DNA of 64,000 nt from Rhizobium sp. NXC24. GTDB taxonomy: Bacteria; Pseudomonadota; Alphaproteobacteria; Rhizobiales; Rhizobiaceae. Of this stretch, positions 16,283 to 24,914 are shown piece by piece; positions within the stretch are counted from its first letter, which is position 1, and the number at the start of each line of letters is the position of its first letter. The position numbers and the translations under genes are program-made. The notes under the pieces are model-generated. The model saw nothing but the letters and a program-made list of their open reading frames with translations, made no database searches and was not told where the DNA came from. The stretch is taken from positions 744,001 to 808,000 of the forward strand of contig NZ_CP024314.1 of the NCBI RefSeq assembly GCF_002944315.1. The letters are read 5' to 3'.

Positions 16283-18046
16283 TCAAGACGACAGGCCCCA
16301 AGCGACTGCCCAAGGGTCGATTTGAGCGCTGGCAATATTTCCTGATGTGAAGAGCGTCTGTACTTCGGCAGGGATTGGGGCGGCGATGGCTTGGTCCGAC
16401 AAATTGGCAATAAGACCGAGCTTTGCCTGGCCCAGTCGCCAGGTGACCTGCACCAGCGATCCGCTTTTGGCGTGGACGGCCGAGTGACCTTGGGCGTGTG
16501 GGAGAAGTGGCACGATCTTTTCGCGCCGGAGCGTTATCAGCCGCTCGTAATACGCGTTGAGTGCCTTGTCCTGCTCCGCCTCGTCCCAACGCAGCTTTGC
16601 GCTGCGAAAAGTGGCCTCTGAGGTCGGGTCGGGCGCATCTTCCGCGTCGAAGCCGGGTAGGCGTGATAGTTCCTCCTTTCGGCCGAGCCTCACCTTGCTG
16701 TTCAGTTCCTCGTCGAAATCGCAAAAGAAGGGAAAAGGTGTGGTGGCGCCCCATTCCTCGCCCATGAACAGCATCGGGATTTGCGGCGAGAGTAGATAGA
16801 CGGCCGCGATTGCTTTTATGGCTTCAATCGAATGGGAAGTGACCATACGGTCGCCCATGGCCCTGTTGCCGATCTGGTCGTGGTTCTGCATGAAGGAAAT
16901 AAAGGCCGTTGGCGGCAGACCGGCGCTGGGCGATCCTCGGGATCGCCCTCGATACCCCATGTGTTCCCCTTGAAATACGAAGCCCTCGGTAAGCGCCCGG
17001 CCTATGTGCGATCGATAATCGACATAGTCGCGGTAGTAGCCGAAGGTCTCGCCGGTCGCTGCCACGTGGAGGGCATGGTGGATATCGTCGTTCCATTGGG
17101 CCGTGAAGTGAGACGGCTTGCCATGAGGATCGCGAGCCAAAAGACCTGAATTGTTGTCCTCATTCTCAAGGATGAGATGGATGTGGCGATCGGAGAGCGC
17201 CTGTCTGACGCTGTCGGCAAGCTCGTTCAGGACATGCGGATCGCTGTCGTCCTTGATTGCGTGAACGGCATCGAGCCGCAGACCATCCATGCGAAACACG
17301 CTCAGCCAGTAGATGGCGTTTTGAATGACAAAATCGCGCACGAAGCGGCTGCCCTCGCCATCATAGTTGAGACCATTTCCCCAGGGGCTTTTGTGCCGGT
17401 TGCTGAAGATCGGTGCGTAGGTGGGCAGGTAATTTCCGTCCGGGCCGAAGTGGTTATAGACGACGTCCAGGAAAACGCAGATGCCACGCTCATGTGCCGC
17501 GTCGACGAGCATTTTCAGATCTTCGGGACGACCATAGCTGCTGTCCGGCGCATAGGGCAGAACGCCGTCATAGCCCCAGCCATATCGCCCCGAAAAATCA
17601 CTGAGCGGCATGAGCTGGATCGCCGTGATGCCGAGCCGCTGCAGATGATAGAGCTTTTCGATGGCGGACAGGAAGGTGCCGGCCTCCGTAAACGCTCCGA
17701 CATGCAGTTCGTAGATGACGATTTCCTCCCAAGGCCGGCCTTTCCAACGCTCCATGCGCCACTCGAACGTCTGATCGATTAGTTCGCTGGGGCCATGAAC
17801 ATCGTTTGGCTGGAAACGCGATGCCGGATCCGGCACTTCCAGACCATCGGAGAGCATGAACTTGTAAAGATCTCCCGGGCGTGCCTGCGGTACATCGGCG
17901 ATATGCCATCCGTCCTGCTGCCGGCGCATCTCCCATTCCCCGTGCTGCTCGATCCTGACCTTCACACGGTCCTGCAACGGCGCCCAGAGGCGGAACGTGA
18001 CGGAATGCGCCTTGATATCAGGCCCGAATGTGAAGCTGTTTTGCAT
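16283..18046 (-). CDS. treZ: Malto-oligosyltrehalose trehalohydrolase
   Basis: 587-aa GH13 enzyme that releases trehalose from the maltooligosyl-trehalose made by TreY. The N-terminal carbohydrate-binding/E-set domain (FTFGPDIKAHSVTFRLWAP) is followed by the barrel with DVVYNHFGPDGNYL, the nucleophile Asp in GLRLDAVHAI, the acid Glu in LILENEDNN and QNHDQIGNRAMGDR. I start at ATG 18046, after GGAGAGG and matching the usual N-terminus, not at 18097. It is divergent from treY, and a consensus EcfG promoter lies 45 bp upstream. Confidence 0.95.
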   Translation of the reverse strand: MQNSFTFGPDIKAHSVTFRLWAPLQDRVKVRIEQHGEWEMRRQQDGWHIADVPQARPGDLYKFMLSDGLEVPDPASRFQPNDVHGPSELIDQTFEWRMERWKGRPWEEIVIYELHVGAFTEAGTFLSAIEKLYHLQRLGITAIQLMPLSDFSGRYGWGYDGVLPYAPDSSYGRPEDLKMLVDAAHERGICVFLDVVYNHFGPDGNYLPTYAPIFSNRHKSPWGNGLNYDGEGSRFVRDFVIQNAIYWLSVFRMDGLRLDAVHAIKDDSDPHVLNELADSVRQALSDRHIHLILENEDNNSGLLARDPHGKPSHFTAQWNDDIHHALHVAATGETFGYYRDYVDYRSHIGRALTEGFVFQGEHMGYRGRSRGSPSAGLPPTAFISFMQNHDQIGNRAMGDRMVTSHSIEAIKAIAAVYLLSPQIPMLFMGEEWGATTPFPFFCDFDEELNSKVRLGRKEELSRLPGFDAEDAPDPTSEATFRSAKLRWDEAEQDKALNAYYERLITLRREKIVPLLPHAQGHSAVHAKSGSLVQVTWRLGQAKLGLIANLSDQAIAAPIPAEVQTLFTSGNIASAQIDPWAVAWGLSS

Positions 18047-18090
18047 GTCCTCTCCGCCCGTGTCGTCGCTTTGAATTCTGCACGTCCTCC

Positions 18091-18115
18091 AACGCATCCT
18101 GTCGGCGAGTGTTCC
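18091..18115 (-). promoter_or_regulatory. EcfG (general stress sigma) promoter of treZ
   Basis: Minus strand: GGAAC (18115-18111), exactly 16 bp, CGTT (18094-18091), 45 bp before the treZ ATG. It is a full match to the alphaproteobacterial EcfG consensus, and its -35 element lies 6 bp from that of the opposite-facing treY promoter. Confidence 0.75.
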
Positions 18116-18121
18116 TCAGCC

Positions 18122-18146
18122 GGAACAGATCTTGTTTGGTTCCGTT
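18122..18146 (+). promoter_or_regulatory. EcfG (general stress sigma) promoter of treY
   Basis: Plus strand: GGAAC (18122-18126), exactly 16 bp, CGTT (18143-18146), about 31 bp before the treY ATG. A full consensus match at the right distance, back to back with the treZ promoter. Confidence 0.75.
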
Positions 18147-18177
18147 GATAAAAGCCATTCTTATGTAGGGGAAAGCT

Positions 18178-20664
18178 ATGCGTGCTCCGACCTCCACCTA
18201 CCGCCTGCAATGTCGCGGCGATGTCACTTTCGACCGGGCGTGCGAACTTGTTCCTTATCTGCAAGACCTCGGGATCAGCCACCTCTACCTCTCGCCGATC
18301 TTCACCGCCACCAAGGGGTCGACCCACGGCTATGACATCACCGACCCGAACGAGATCGATCCGGCGATAGGCGGCCGCAAGGGGTTCGACATGCTGGCGG
18401 CAAGTTTGCAGAAAGCCGGGCTCGGCCTCATCCTCGATATCGTACCGAACCATATGGCAGCCTCACTTGAAAACGCCTGGTGGCGCGACGTGCTGCGACG
18501 TGGGCCGAAGAGCGCTTACGCAGGCCATTTCGACATCGATTGGACCGAGAAGCTGACATTGCCGAGGCTCGGAAAGCCTGTTGAAGAAGCCCTCGCGGAG
18601 GGCGAGCTTCGGCTTCGCTATGATCCCGCCGATGGCCTTTTGCAATTGGCCTATTTCGACCATTGCTTTCAGCTCTCCGAAGGCAGCGCCCAATTTGTGA
18701 TGGCGCAGACAGGCGGGGATACCGAGCGATTGCAGGCTTTCTCACGGGATGCCGCGAAAATGAAAGAGCTGATCCAAAAGCAGCACTGGCAATTGCTCTT
18801 TTGGAAAGATGCCGCCCGGCACCTCAACTACCGCCGCTTCTTCGAGGTCGCAGGTTTGGTCGGCATAAGGGTGGAAGACGAGCGGGTCTTTGAAGACACG
18901 CATCGGCTGACGATAGAACTGGTCCGTTCCGGTGAAGTGCAGGGTTTGCGCATCGATCATATCGACGGGCTTGCGGATCCGAAAACCTATCTTGGACGCC
19001 TGCGGCGGGCGGTCGGTGCCGACACGTTCATTGTGGTCGAAAAGATCCTTGGCCGCGGCGAGACCTTGCCGACGGACTGGCCCGTGTCGGGCACCACCGG
19101 ATACGAATTCATCTCCGCCATGGCGGACCTCTTCATTGCAGACGAGGGCTTACAAAAAATCGAGGCAGCATACGCGACCGTCGACAGTGAGCATTCCGAC
19201 TTTGCCACTGGTTTGCGCAACGCGAAGCTGCTGATGGTCGAGCGCAATTTCGCCGGCGAGATGGCACGCCTGAGCAAGCTGGGGAAGTCGATTTTTCCTG
19301 GAGTCAGCGGAGCGGAAGTGTCGTCAGCGCTTCGGGAGCTGTTGGTCGCCTTTCCGGTCTATCGTACTTATGGTTGCCGGGGAGCTCTGTCTGCGTCGGA
19401 TGATGCGGTCCTTTGTATGGCGATAGAAAAGGCGCGAGCCAGATTGCCGGCGGCGGACGCTTTGGACGCGATCGGCAGCCTATTGCGCGGGGAAATCGCC
19501 GATGACCGGGTTGTGGAGTTTCGAGCCAGATTTCAGCAACTCAGCGGTCCGGTCATGGCAAAGGCCGTCGAAGATACGCTGTTTTATCGGTACAATCGCC
19601 TGATCGCGATGAATGAGGTCGGTGGCGAACCCGCAAAGCCGCCGCGTGGCGTTGCCGCCTTTCACCAAGCGATGGCGGATCGACTTCAGCGCCAGCCGTA
19701 TGGGCTTTCCGCAACGTCGACGCATGACACGAAACGCGGGGAAGATGCGCGGGCGCGTCTCTACAGCCTTTCACAGCATCCGGACGCCTGGATCGATGGC
19801 GTCGCACGGTGGCGTGCTTTGAACGCCACCTTTCGCACCGATCTTGCGGACGGACCGGCGCCGGAACCCAATATCGAATGGATGTTGTATCAGGCATTGG
19901 CGGGAATCTGGCCTGATGATCCCGAGCAAAGCGACATGGATGCGATGAAAGACCGGTTTTCGGCCTTTGTGTTGAAGGCGATACGCGAGGCGAAGTTGCG
20001 AACGGATTGGATGGAGGAAAAGCCCGAATATGAAAAGGCAGTTTTGGATTACACCGCCGCTTTGCTTTCGCCTCAAAACCACGACTTCCTGAATAATTTT
20101 AGGGAGACAGTGCAACCGTTTATCAAGCTTGGTTATTCCAACAGCCTGTCTCAGTTGCTGATCAAGCTCACCGCACCTGGCATCCCCGACATCTACCAGG
20201 GGGCTGAGGGTCTCGATTTCAGTATGGTCGATCCGGATAACCGAAGGCCAATCGATTATCGTGCAGCCGGCGCGGCGCAAGTCCTACCTCCCTTCGAAAA
20301 GCCGTGGGCCACATCCCTGAAACGGCAGATCATCCGGAGCGTCCTGCGCCATCGAAACGACCATCCTCAACTCTTTCTCGAAGGCAGCTATCATCCCCTT
20401 GAGGTCAAGGGACAGCGGTCGGACAACCTCGTCGCCTTTGCCCGAGTTCATCACCAGGAGGCGGCAATCACGATCGTCCCGAGGCTGGTGGATGCTGCCG
20501 GTACCGGAACTGATTTCTGGGAGAACACGGCGGTGTCGATACCGCCGCGACTTGGCGGGCAAATGCGTGACCTGCTGACTGGTCAGTCACTGGTTGCGGG
20601 CAGTATTTCCGCGGCGCAATTGTTTGAGGAACTTCCCGTCTCCTTCCTTGTCACATCCAACTAA
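18178..20664 (+). CDS. treY: Malto-oligosyltrehalose synthase
   Basis: 828-aa GH13 enzyme that turns the reducing-end alpha-1,4 bond of a maltodextrin into alpha,alpha-1,1, giving maltooligosyl-trehalose. Hallmarks: MRAPTSTYRLQ at the N-terminus, DLGISHLYLSPIFTA, GSTHGYDITD, LDIVPNHMA, the catalytic Asp in GLRIDHIDGL, the acid Glu in FIVVEKILGRGE, and GIPDIYQGAE. The length is typical. The ATG at 18178 follows AGGGGAAAG. glgX follows 89 bp downstream, so glycogen debranching feeds TreY and TreZ. Confidence 0.95.
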   Translation: MRAPTSTYRLQCRGDVTFDRACELVPYLQDLGISHLYLSPIFTATKGSTHGYDITDPNEIDPAIGGRKGFDMLAASLQKAGLGLILDIVPNHMAASLENAWWRDVLRRGPKSAYAGHFDIDWTEKLTLPRLGKPVEEALAEGELRLRYDPADGLLQLAYFDHCFQLSEGSAQFVMAQTGGDTERLQAFSRDAAKMKELIQKQHWQLLFWKDAARHLNYRRFFEVAGLVGIRVEDERVFEDTHRLTIELVRSGEVQGLRIDHIDGLADPKTYLGRLRRAVGADTFIVVEKILGRGETLPTDWPVSGTTGYEFISAMADLFIADEGLQKIEAAYATVDSEHSDFATGLRNAKLLMVERNFAGEMARLSKLGKSIFPGVSGAEVSSALRELLVAFPVYRTYGCRGALSASDDAVLCMAIEKARARLPAADALDAIGSLLRGEIADDRVVEFRARFQQLSGPVMAKAVEDTLFYRYNRLIAMNEVGGEPAKPPRGVAAFHQAMADRLQRQPYGLSATSTHDTKRGEDARARLYSLSQHPDAWIDGVARWRALNATFRTDLADGPAPEPNIEWMLYQALAGIWPDDPEQSDMDAMKDRFSAFVLKAIREAKLRTDWMEEKPEYEKAVLDYTAALLSPQNHDFLNNFRETVQPFIKLGYSNSLSQLLIKLTAPGIPDIYQGAEGLDFSMVDPDNRRPIDYRAAGAAQVLPPFEKPWATSLKRQIIRSVLRHRNDHPQLFLEGSYHPLEVKGQRSDNLVAFARVHHQEAAITIVPRLVDAAGTGTDFWENTAVSIPPRLGGQMRDLLTGQSLVAGSISAAQLFEELPVSFLVTSN

Positions 20665-20753
20665 CTCTTTTGTCGGCCAATCCACAGCCGTTGGTGCGCC
20701 GGAACAAAACGTGTCGTTGCGGGGTTTGTGGGTGCACCGATGAAGAGGCCCGC

Positions 20754-22829
20754 ATGACACAAGACGGAAAGCGATATGCAATTGAGCCCGGCGATTTCAC
20801 GCGCCTTGGAGCGAACTACGATGGGCAGGGCGTCAACTTCGGGCTCTTCAGCGCCTATGCGGAAAAGGTGGAACTCTGTCTTTTCGACGAGACCGGAATG
20901 CGTGAGATCGAGCGGATTGTTTTACCCGAATTCACCAATGAGATCTGGCATGGCTATATTCCGGACCTGAAACCCGGTGCCCTATACGGCTACCGTGTTC
21001 ATGGGCCGTTTGATCCGGATGGGGGGCATCGCTTCAACCCGAACAAGCTGCTGATCGACCCCTACGCCCGCGAATTGGTGGGCAATGTCGAATGGTCGCA
21101 AGCGCAATTCGGCTACATTCTGGATGACGAGCTGAAAGATCTGTCTTTCGACGAGACGGATAGTGCGCCCTTCATGCCGAAGTGCCGCGTCATCAATCTC
21201 AACGGCAGAGATAAAACTCCCTACCCAAAGCCGTCCGTTCCATGGTCGCAAACGATTTTTTATGAGTCTCACGTCAAGGGATTGACGATGCTGCATCCGG
21301 CAATTCCAGGGGAACTGCGCGGCACGTTTGACGGGCTCTGCCAGAAAGCGATCGTCGACTATGTCAAAAGCCTTGGCGTCACCTCGATCGAGCTGCTTCC
21401 GATCCACTCTTTTCCGGATGACGGCCATTTGCTCGACAAGGGCCTCAGCAACTACTGGGGCTACAACACGCTCGCTTTTTTTGCACCGGCTTCGCGCTAT
21501 TACGGTCCGAAAGGCTTCGCGGGCTTCCGCGAAATGGTGCGCGCCCTCCATGACGCCGGTATCGAGGTGATCCTGGACGTCGTCTACAATCATACGGCCG
21601 AAGGCAACGAGCTTGGCCCGACCCTCTCGTTCAAAGGCATCGACAATTTTTCCTATTATCGCACTCTGCCCGACACGCCACGCTACTACATCAACGACAC
21701 GGGCACCGGTAACACCATCAATACGTCTCACCCACGCGTACTGCAGATGGTGACGGACTCACTTCGCTATTGGGCGGAAGAGATGGAGGTTGACGGCTTC
21801 CGCTTCGATCTCGGCACGATTCTCGGCCGCGAGCCGCAAGGCTTCGACCAGCGTAGCGGCTTTTTCGATGCGGTCGGTCAAGATCCGCTGCTCTCCAAAA
21901 TCAAGCTTGTAGGCGAGCCGTGGGATATCGGTCCCGGCGGTTATCATGTCGGCGGCTTTCCGCCTGGATGGGCAGAATGGAACGACAAATATCGCGATAC
22001 GATCCGCGACTACTGGAACGGCACCCCGGGCACGACGAGAGATTTCGCCGCGCGCATCCTCGGCTCGGGCGATGTCTATGATCTACGCGGGCGCCGACCA
22101 TGGGCGAGCGTCAACTTCATTGCGGCCCACGACGGCTTTACCCTCAACGATCTCGTCTCCTACAACGACAAGCATAACGAGGCCAATGGGGAGGACAACG
22201 AGGACGGCCACAACGACAACCGCAGTTTCAACTACGGTGCCGAAGGGCCAACCGAAGACGAGGGCATCAACACGACGCGAGATCGTCAGAAGCGGAATTT
22301 CATGGCGACCTTGTTCCTGTCGCATGGGACGCCGATGTTGCTCGCCGGCGACGAGTTCGGCCGCAGCCAGATGGGCAACAATAACGGCTATTGCCAGGAT
22401 AACGAGCTTAGCTGGCTACATTGGGAGGCACCCTATGAGAGTGCCGAAGCCCTGCGCACCTTCACCAAACGTCTGATAGTTTTACGACAGGATCATTCGA
22501 TCTTCAGGCGGGAGAATTGGCGCGATGGCTTGATCGTCATCTGGCTCAATCCCGGCGGTGGCGAGCATGCCGAAGAACATTGGGAAGATGAGGCAAGCAC
22601 GACCATCGGACTGCGTCTGTCACGCAAGCACCCCTTCGAGGAAGGGTGGGACGACGTGCTGCTCCTGTTCAATCCTCAGGATGAAAATGTCGACTTCAGC
22701 CTGCCCGATGACAAAAGCTGGGTTTTGGAGCTCACCACTTCGGATCCGATGGCGAGGGGTGTAGAAGCAATCGCCGAGCAAAGCCTGCAACTCGAAGCCC
22801 GAAGCTTAGCGGTTCTGCGGCCGATCTGA
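20754..22829 (+). CDS. glgX: Glycogen debranching enzyme GlgX
   Basis: 691-aa GH13 isoamylase-type enzyme that removes short branches from phosphorylase-trimmed glycogen, giving linear maltodextrins for TreY. Motifs: an N-terminal CBM48 region (GANYDGQGVNFGLFSAYAEKVELCLFD), DVVYNHTAEGNE, GFRFDLGTILGRE (nucleophile Asp), KLVGEPWDIGPGGY (acid Glu) and FIAAHDGFTLNDLVSYN. I chose ATG 20754, behind a GAGG site; an in-frame TTG at 20670 would add 28 Cys-rich, unrelated residues. It is same-strand with treY. Confidence 0.94.
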   Translation: MTQDGKRYAIEPGDFTRLGANYDGQGVNFGLFSAYAEKVELCLFDETGMREIERIVLPEFTNEIWHGYIPDLKPGALYGYRVHGPFDPDGGHRFNPNKLLIDPYARELVGNVEWSQAQFGYILDDELKDLSFDETDSAPFMPKCRVINLNGRDKTPYPKPSVPWSQTIFYESHVKGLTMLHPAIPGELRGTFDGLCQKAIVDYVKSLGVTSIELLPIHSFPDDGHLLDKGLSNYWGYNTLAFFAPASRYYGPKGFAGFREMVRALHDAGIEVILDVVYNHTAEGNELGPTLSFKGIDNFSYYRTLPDTPRYYINDTGTGNTINTSHPRVLQMVTDSLRYWAEEMEVDGFRFDLGTILGREPQGFDQRSGFFDAVGQDPLLSKIKLVGEPWDIGPGGYHVGGFPPGWAEWNDKYRDTIRDYWNGTPGTTRDFAARILGSGDVYDLRGRRPWASVNFIAAHDGFTLNDLVSYNDKHNEANGEDNEDGHNDNRSFNYGAEGPTEDEGINTTRDRQKRNFMATLFLSHGTPMLLAGDEFGRSQMGNNNGYCQDNELSWLHWEAPYESAEALRTFTKRLIVLRQDHSIFRRENWRDGLIVIWLNPGGGEHAEEHWEDEASTTIGLRLSRKHPFEEGWDDVLLLFNPQDENVDFSLPDDKSWVLELTTSDPMARGVEAIAEQSLQLEARSLAVLRPI

Positions 22830-22909
22830 ATTGGCGCATTCGAGGCGGCGGCCATGCTTGCCATATTCCGGCATGCGCGAGCTTCCAGCGTTGCCGTCCA
22901 CTATGGATG

Positions 22910-23332
22910 TCATACCACCCACGGATCGACCAGCTCAATCCCAAAGCCTTCGAAATCTCTTATGTTGCGCGTTGCAAGGGTAAGATCATGGGCAATCGCC
23001 GTGGCAGCGATCAGGCCGTCCATGGACGACAGGCCGCGGCCGTTCCGCTTTGCGAGGCCCATCAGATCGCCCCAGGCCACGGCAACCGGTTCGTTCACAG
23101 GGAGGACACGATGCTCGAAGCGTTGCGGCAGGTCCTGGGCAAGCCATTCAGTCAGCGCGTCGCGCTTCCGCCCGCTATCCATCAGTGCTACCCCGCGCCG
23201 GATCTCCGCGATCGATACGACACTGATGAAGGAGCGATCCTCGTCGAGACCATCTAGCCATTTCAAAACATGCGCATCAGGGCGCGGTCTTGTCACCTCA
23301 GACAGGACATTGGTGTCTAGCAGCAGTCTCAC
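22910..23332 (-). CDS. vapC: PIN-domain toxin, VapC family
   Basis: 140-aa PIN-domain ribonuclease toxin. Acidic metal-binding residues are in MRLLLDTNVLSE (D6), SIAEIRRGV (Glu), SSMDGLIAATA (Asp) and TRNIRDFEG (Asp), and the length is typical. Its start overlaps the end of the antitoxin gene (4 bp). In the VapBC class, toxin acts by cutting tRNA or rRNA when the antitoxin is degraded; the exact RNA target here is unknown. Confidence 0.9.
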   Translation of the reverse strand: MRLLLDTNVLSEVTRPRPDAHVLKWLDGLDEDRSFISVVSIAEIRRGVALMDSGRKRDALTEWLAQDLPQRFEHRVLPVNEPVAVAWGDLMGLAKRNGRGLSSMDGLIAATAIAHDLTLATRNIRDFEGFGIELVDPWVV

Positions 23333-23613
23333 AGCGAAAGATCACGCGGGTCGTCGCGCTGACGTTCGAGGTCCAGATCGGCGCCGCGCAGGGGTGACCC
23401 CATCAGAAACTCTGCAAGCGTGCCTTTGCGCGCAGTCTTCCGATGCCACTCTTCGGCAGAGACGACGACGACACTTGGCTTGCCGTTTCGCGTAATTGTC
23501 TGCGGCGCGGATTGCGCGCACTCGATGACCTCGGAAAGCTTCGCCTTTGCGCTGGCGACCGTCCAATTTTGCTCGCTTGGTGTTGGTCGCATTGCTCGTT
23601 TCTTCCTGACCAT
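23329..23613 (-). CDS. vapB: Antitoxin, Phd/YefM family
   Basis: Up to 94 aa. The N-terminal part WTVASAKAKLSEVIECAQSAPQ, followed by ITRNGKPSVVVVSAEEWHR, is the Phd/YefM DNA-binding fold; the C-terminal acidic, flexible tail (DLDLERQRDDPRDLSL) should wrap the toxin. Two starts are possible: 23613, almost at a promoter-like repeat, or 23592 (MRPTPSEQ), which has an upstream AGGAAG. The gene overlaps vapC by 4 bp, as expected for a coupled toxin-antitoxin pair that represses itself. Confidence 0.88.
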   Translation of the reverse strand: MVRKKRAMRPTPSEQNWTVASAKAKLSEVIECAQSAPQTITRNGKPSVVVVSAEEWHRKTARKGTLAEFLMGSPLRGADLDLERQRDDPRDLSL

Positions 23614-23617
23614 TGTA

Positions 23618-23632
23618 ACTATAATGACTATA
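23618..23632. promoter_or_regulatory. Candidate toxin-antitoxin operator/promoter
   Basis: Two direct copies of ACTATA (23618-23623 and 23627-23632), which read as TATAGT on the coding strand and overlap -10-like sequence immediately before the antitoxin start. Phd/YefM antitoxins bind short repeats at their own promoter, so this fits an operator. It is only a local AT-rich repeat, hence low confidence. Confidence 0.35.
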
Positions 23633-23704
23633 TAAGACCAGGATCGTCGAGTGGCAAGCGGCCAGACATTTTGACCGCAACATCATCGAATATTTCACTG
23701 CCGC

Positions 23705-24805
23705 TCAGGTGAAGGATTTCCCGATCGTATCGGCAACGTGAGCGCCGCGACTGCCCATGGGAAGGGCAGGGCCGATGGTCGTGTCAACCGCCGTCTGGTG
23801 TTCCAGTTCCGCGTTGACTTCTGCCCCGACCAGCAAGATCACCACCGACAGCCAGATCCAGATCAGAAAGCCGATCAGAGCGCCAAGCGTGCCATAGGTG
23901 GCATCGTAGTTGGCAAAGTTCTTGAGGTAGATAGAGAACAGCAGAGACATGGCGATCCAGCCTGCGGTCGCCAGTGCGGCTCCCCAGGTGAGCCATCGCA
24001 CCTTCGCCGGTTCCCGGCTCGGACCGAACCTGTAGATTGCCGTCACGGCAATGATCATGAGAACCAACAGAATTGGCCAGCGCAGGATCAGCACGAGGTT
24101 CTCCTTCCACTGGTCGAGCCAAAGCAAAGACAGAGCCAGCGGCATGATGGCGACCGATCCAATGACCAATATGGCCGCCAATATTGCACATAGCGTAAAA
24201 CAGAGCGCGATGAGATTGAGGCGGACTAGCCCGCGCTTTTCGGCTTCTTCATAAGCAACATTCATCGCATCGAAGAGTGCCAATGTTCCGCTATGCGTGC
24301 TCCACAAGGCGACCCCCAATCCGAGAAACAACGCCACGCTCAGCGTCTCGCTCCGCCGCTCGACGAGATCGTTCAGCCGATCGGCGATCATGTCAAAGGA
24401 GCCGGGGGGAAGGAGAAGGGCAAGTGAACGGAGATGATCACTGATGCTCGCGGGATCGGCAAAGAAGCCATAGAGCGAAACGAGTGCTGCAAGTGCGGGA
24501 AAGAGCGCAAGCAGAAGATAAAAGGTCACGCCTGCGGCAACGAGCGTAATGCGATCGTCGCTGACCTCGTGGATGACGCGCCAAAACACATCGCGCAAGC
24601 CGAGGGCCGGTATTTGCTCCGGAACGGCTGCAAATCGCCCGAGCTCCTGATGGAGCGCGTGGTCTCCAACCTTGGCAGGCCCGGCTTCGATATGTTCTCG
24701 CTTCACGAATGCACGAGCCACGAGCAAGGCGAGGATCGCAATGCTAGTTGTTTGGAATAGAGAAGCCGTGCGTTTCGGACGACCATGGCGGACACGCTTT
24801 CTCAT
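23705..24805 (-). CDS. YihY/BrkB-family inner-membrane protein
   Basis: 366-aa polytopic protein. The conserved opening ITLVAAGVTFYLLLALFPALAALVSLYGFF (about residues 86-115) and the later WLTWGAALATAGWIAMSLLFSIYLKNF and YGTLGALIGFLIWIWLSVVILLVGAEVNAELE are the YihY/BrkB hallmark. About six transmembrane helices are predicted after a cytoplasmic N-terminal 80 residues that include a separate short hydrophobic stretch. The family was once called ribonuclease BN by mistake; its function is unknown. It is probably independent of the toxin-antitoxin pair. Confidence 0.88.
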   Translation of the reverse strand: MRKRVRHGRPKRTASLFQTTSIAILALLVARAFVKREHIEAGPAKVGDHALHQELGRFAAVPEQIPALGLRDVFWRVIHEVSDDRITLVAAGVTFYLLLALFPALAALVSLYGFFADPASISDHLRSLALLLPPGSFDMIADRLNDLVERRSETLSVALFLGLGVALWSTHSGTLALFDAMNVAYEEAEKRGLVRLNLIALCFTLCAILAAILVIGSVAIMPLALSLLWLDQWKENLVLILRWPILLVLMIIAVTAIYRFGPSREPAKVRWLTWGAALATAGWIAMSLLFSIYLKNFANYDATYGTLGALIGFLIWIWLSVVILLVGAEVNAELEHQTAVDTTIGPALPMGSRGAHVADTIGKSFT

Positions 24806-24914
24806 CAGGTTACTCCATCAGACAGCCCATCGCTTTGCGGTAACGCTTAACCTGCCGAAAAGATGCGCCGGACGCCGTGCGGAACGACGCGCGGTACCCA
24901 AGGGCCACCGGATG

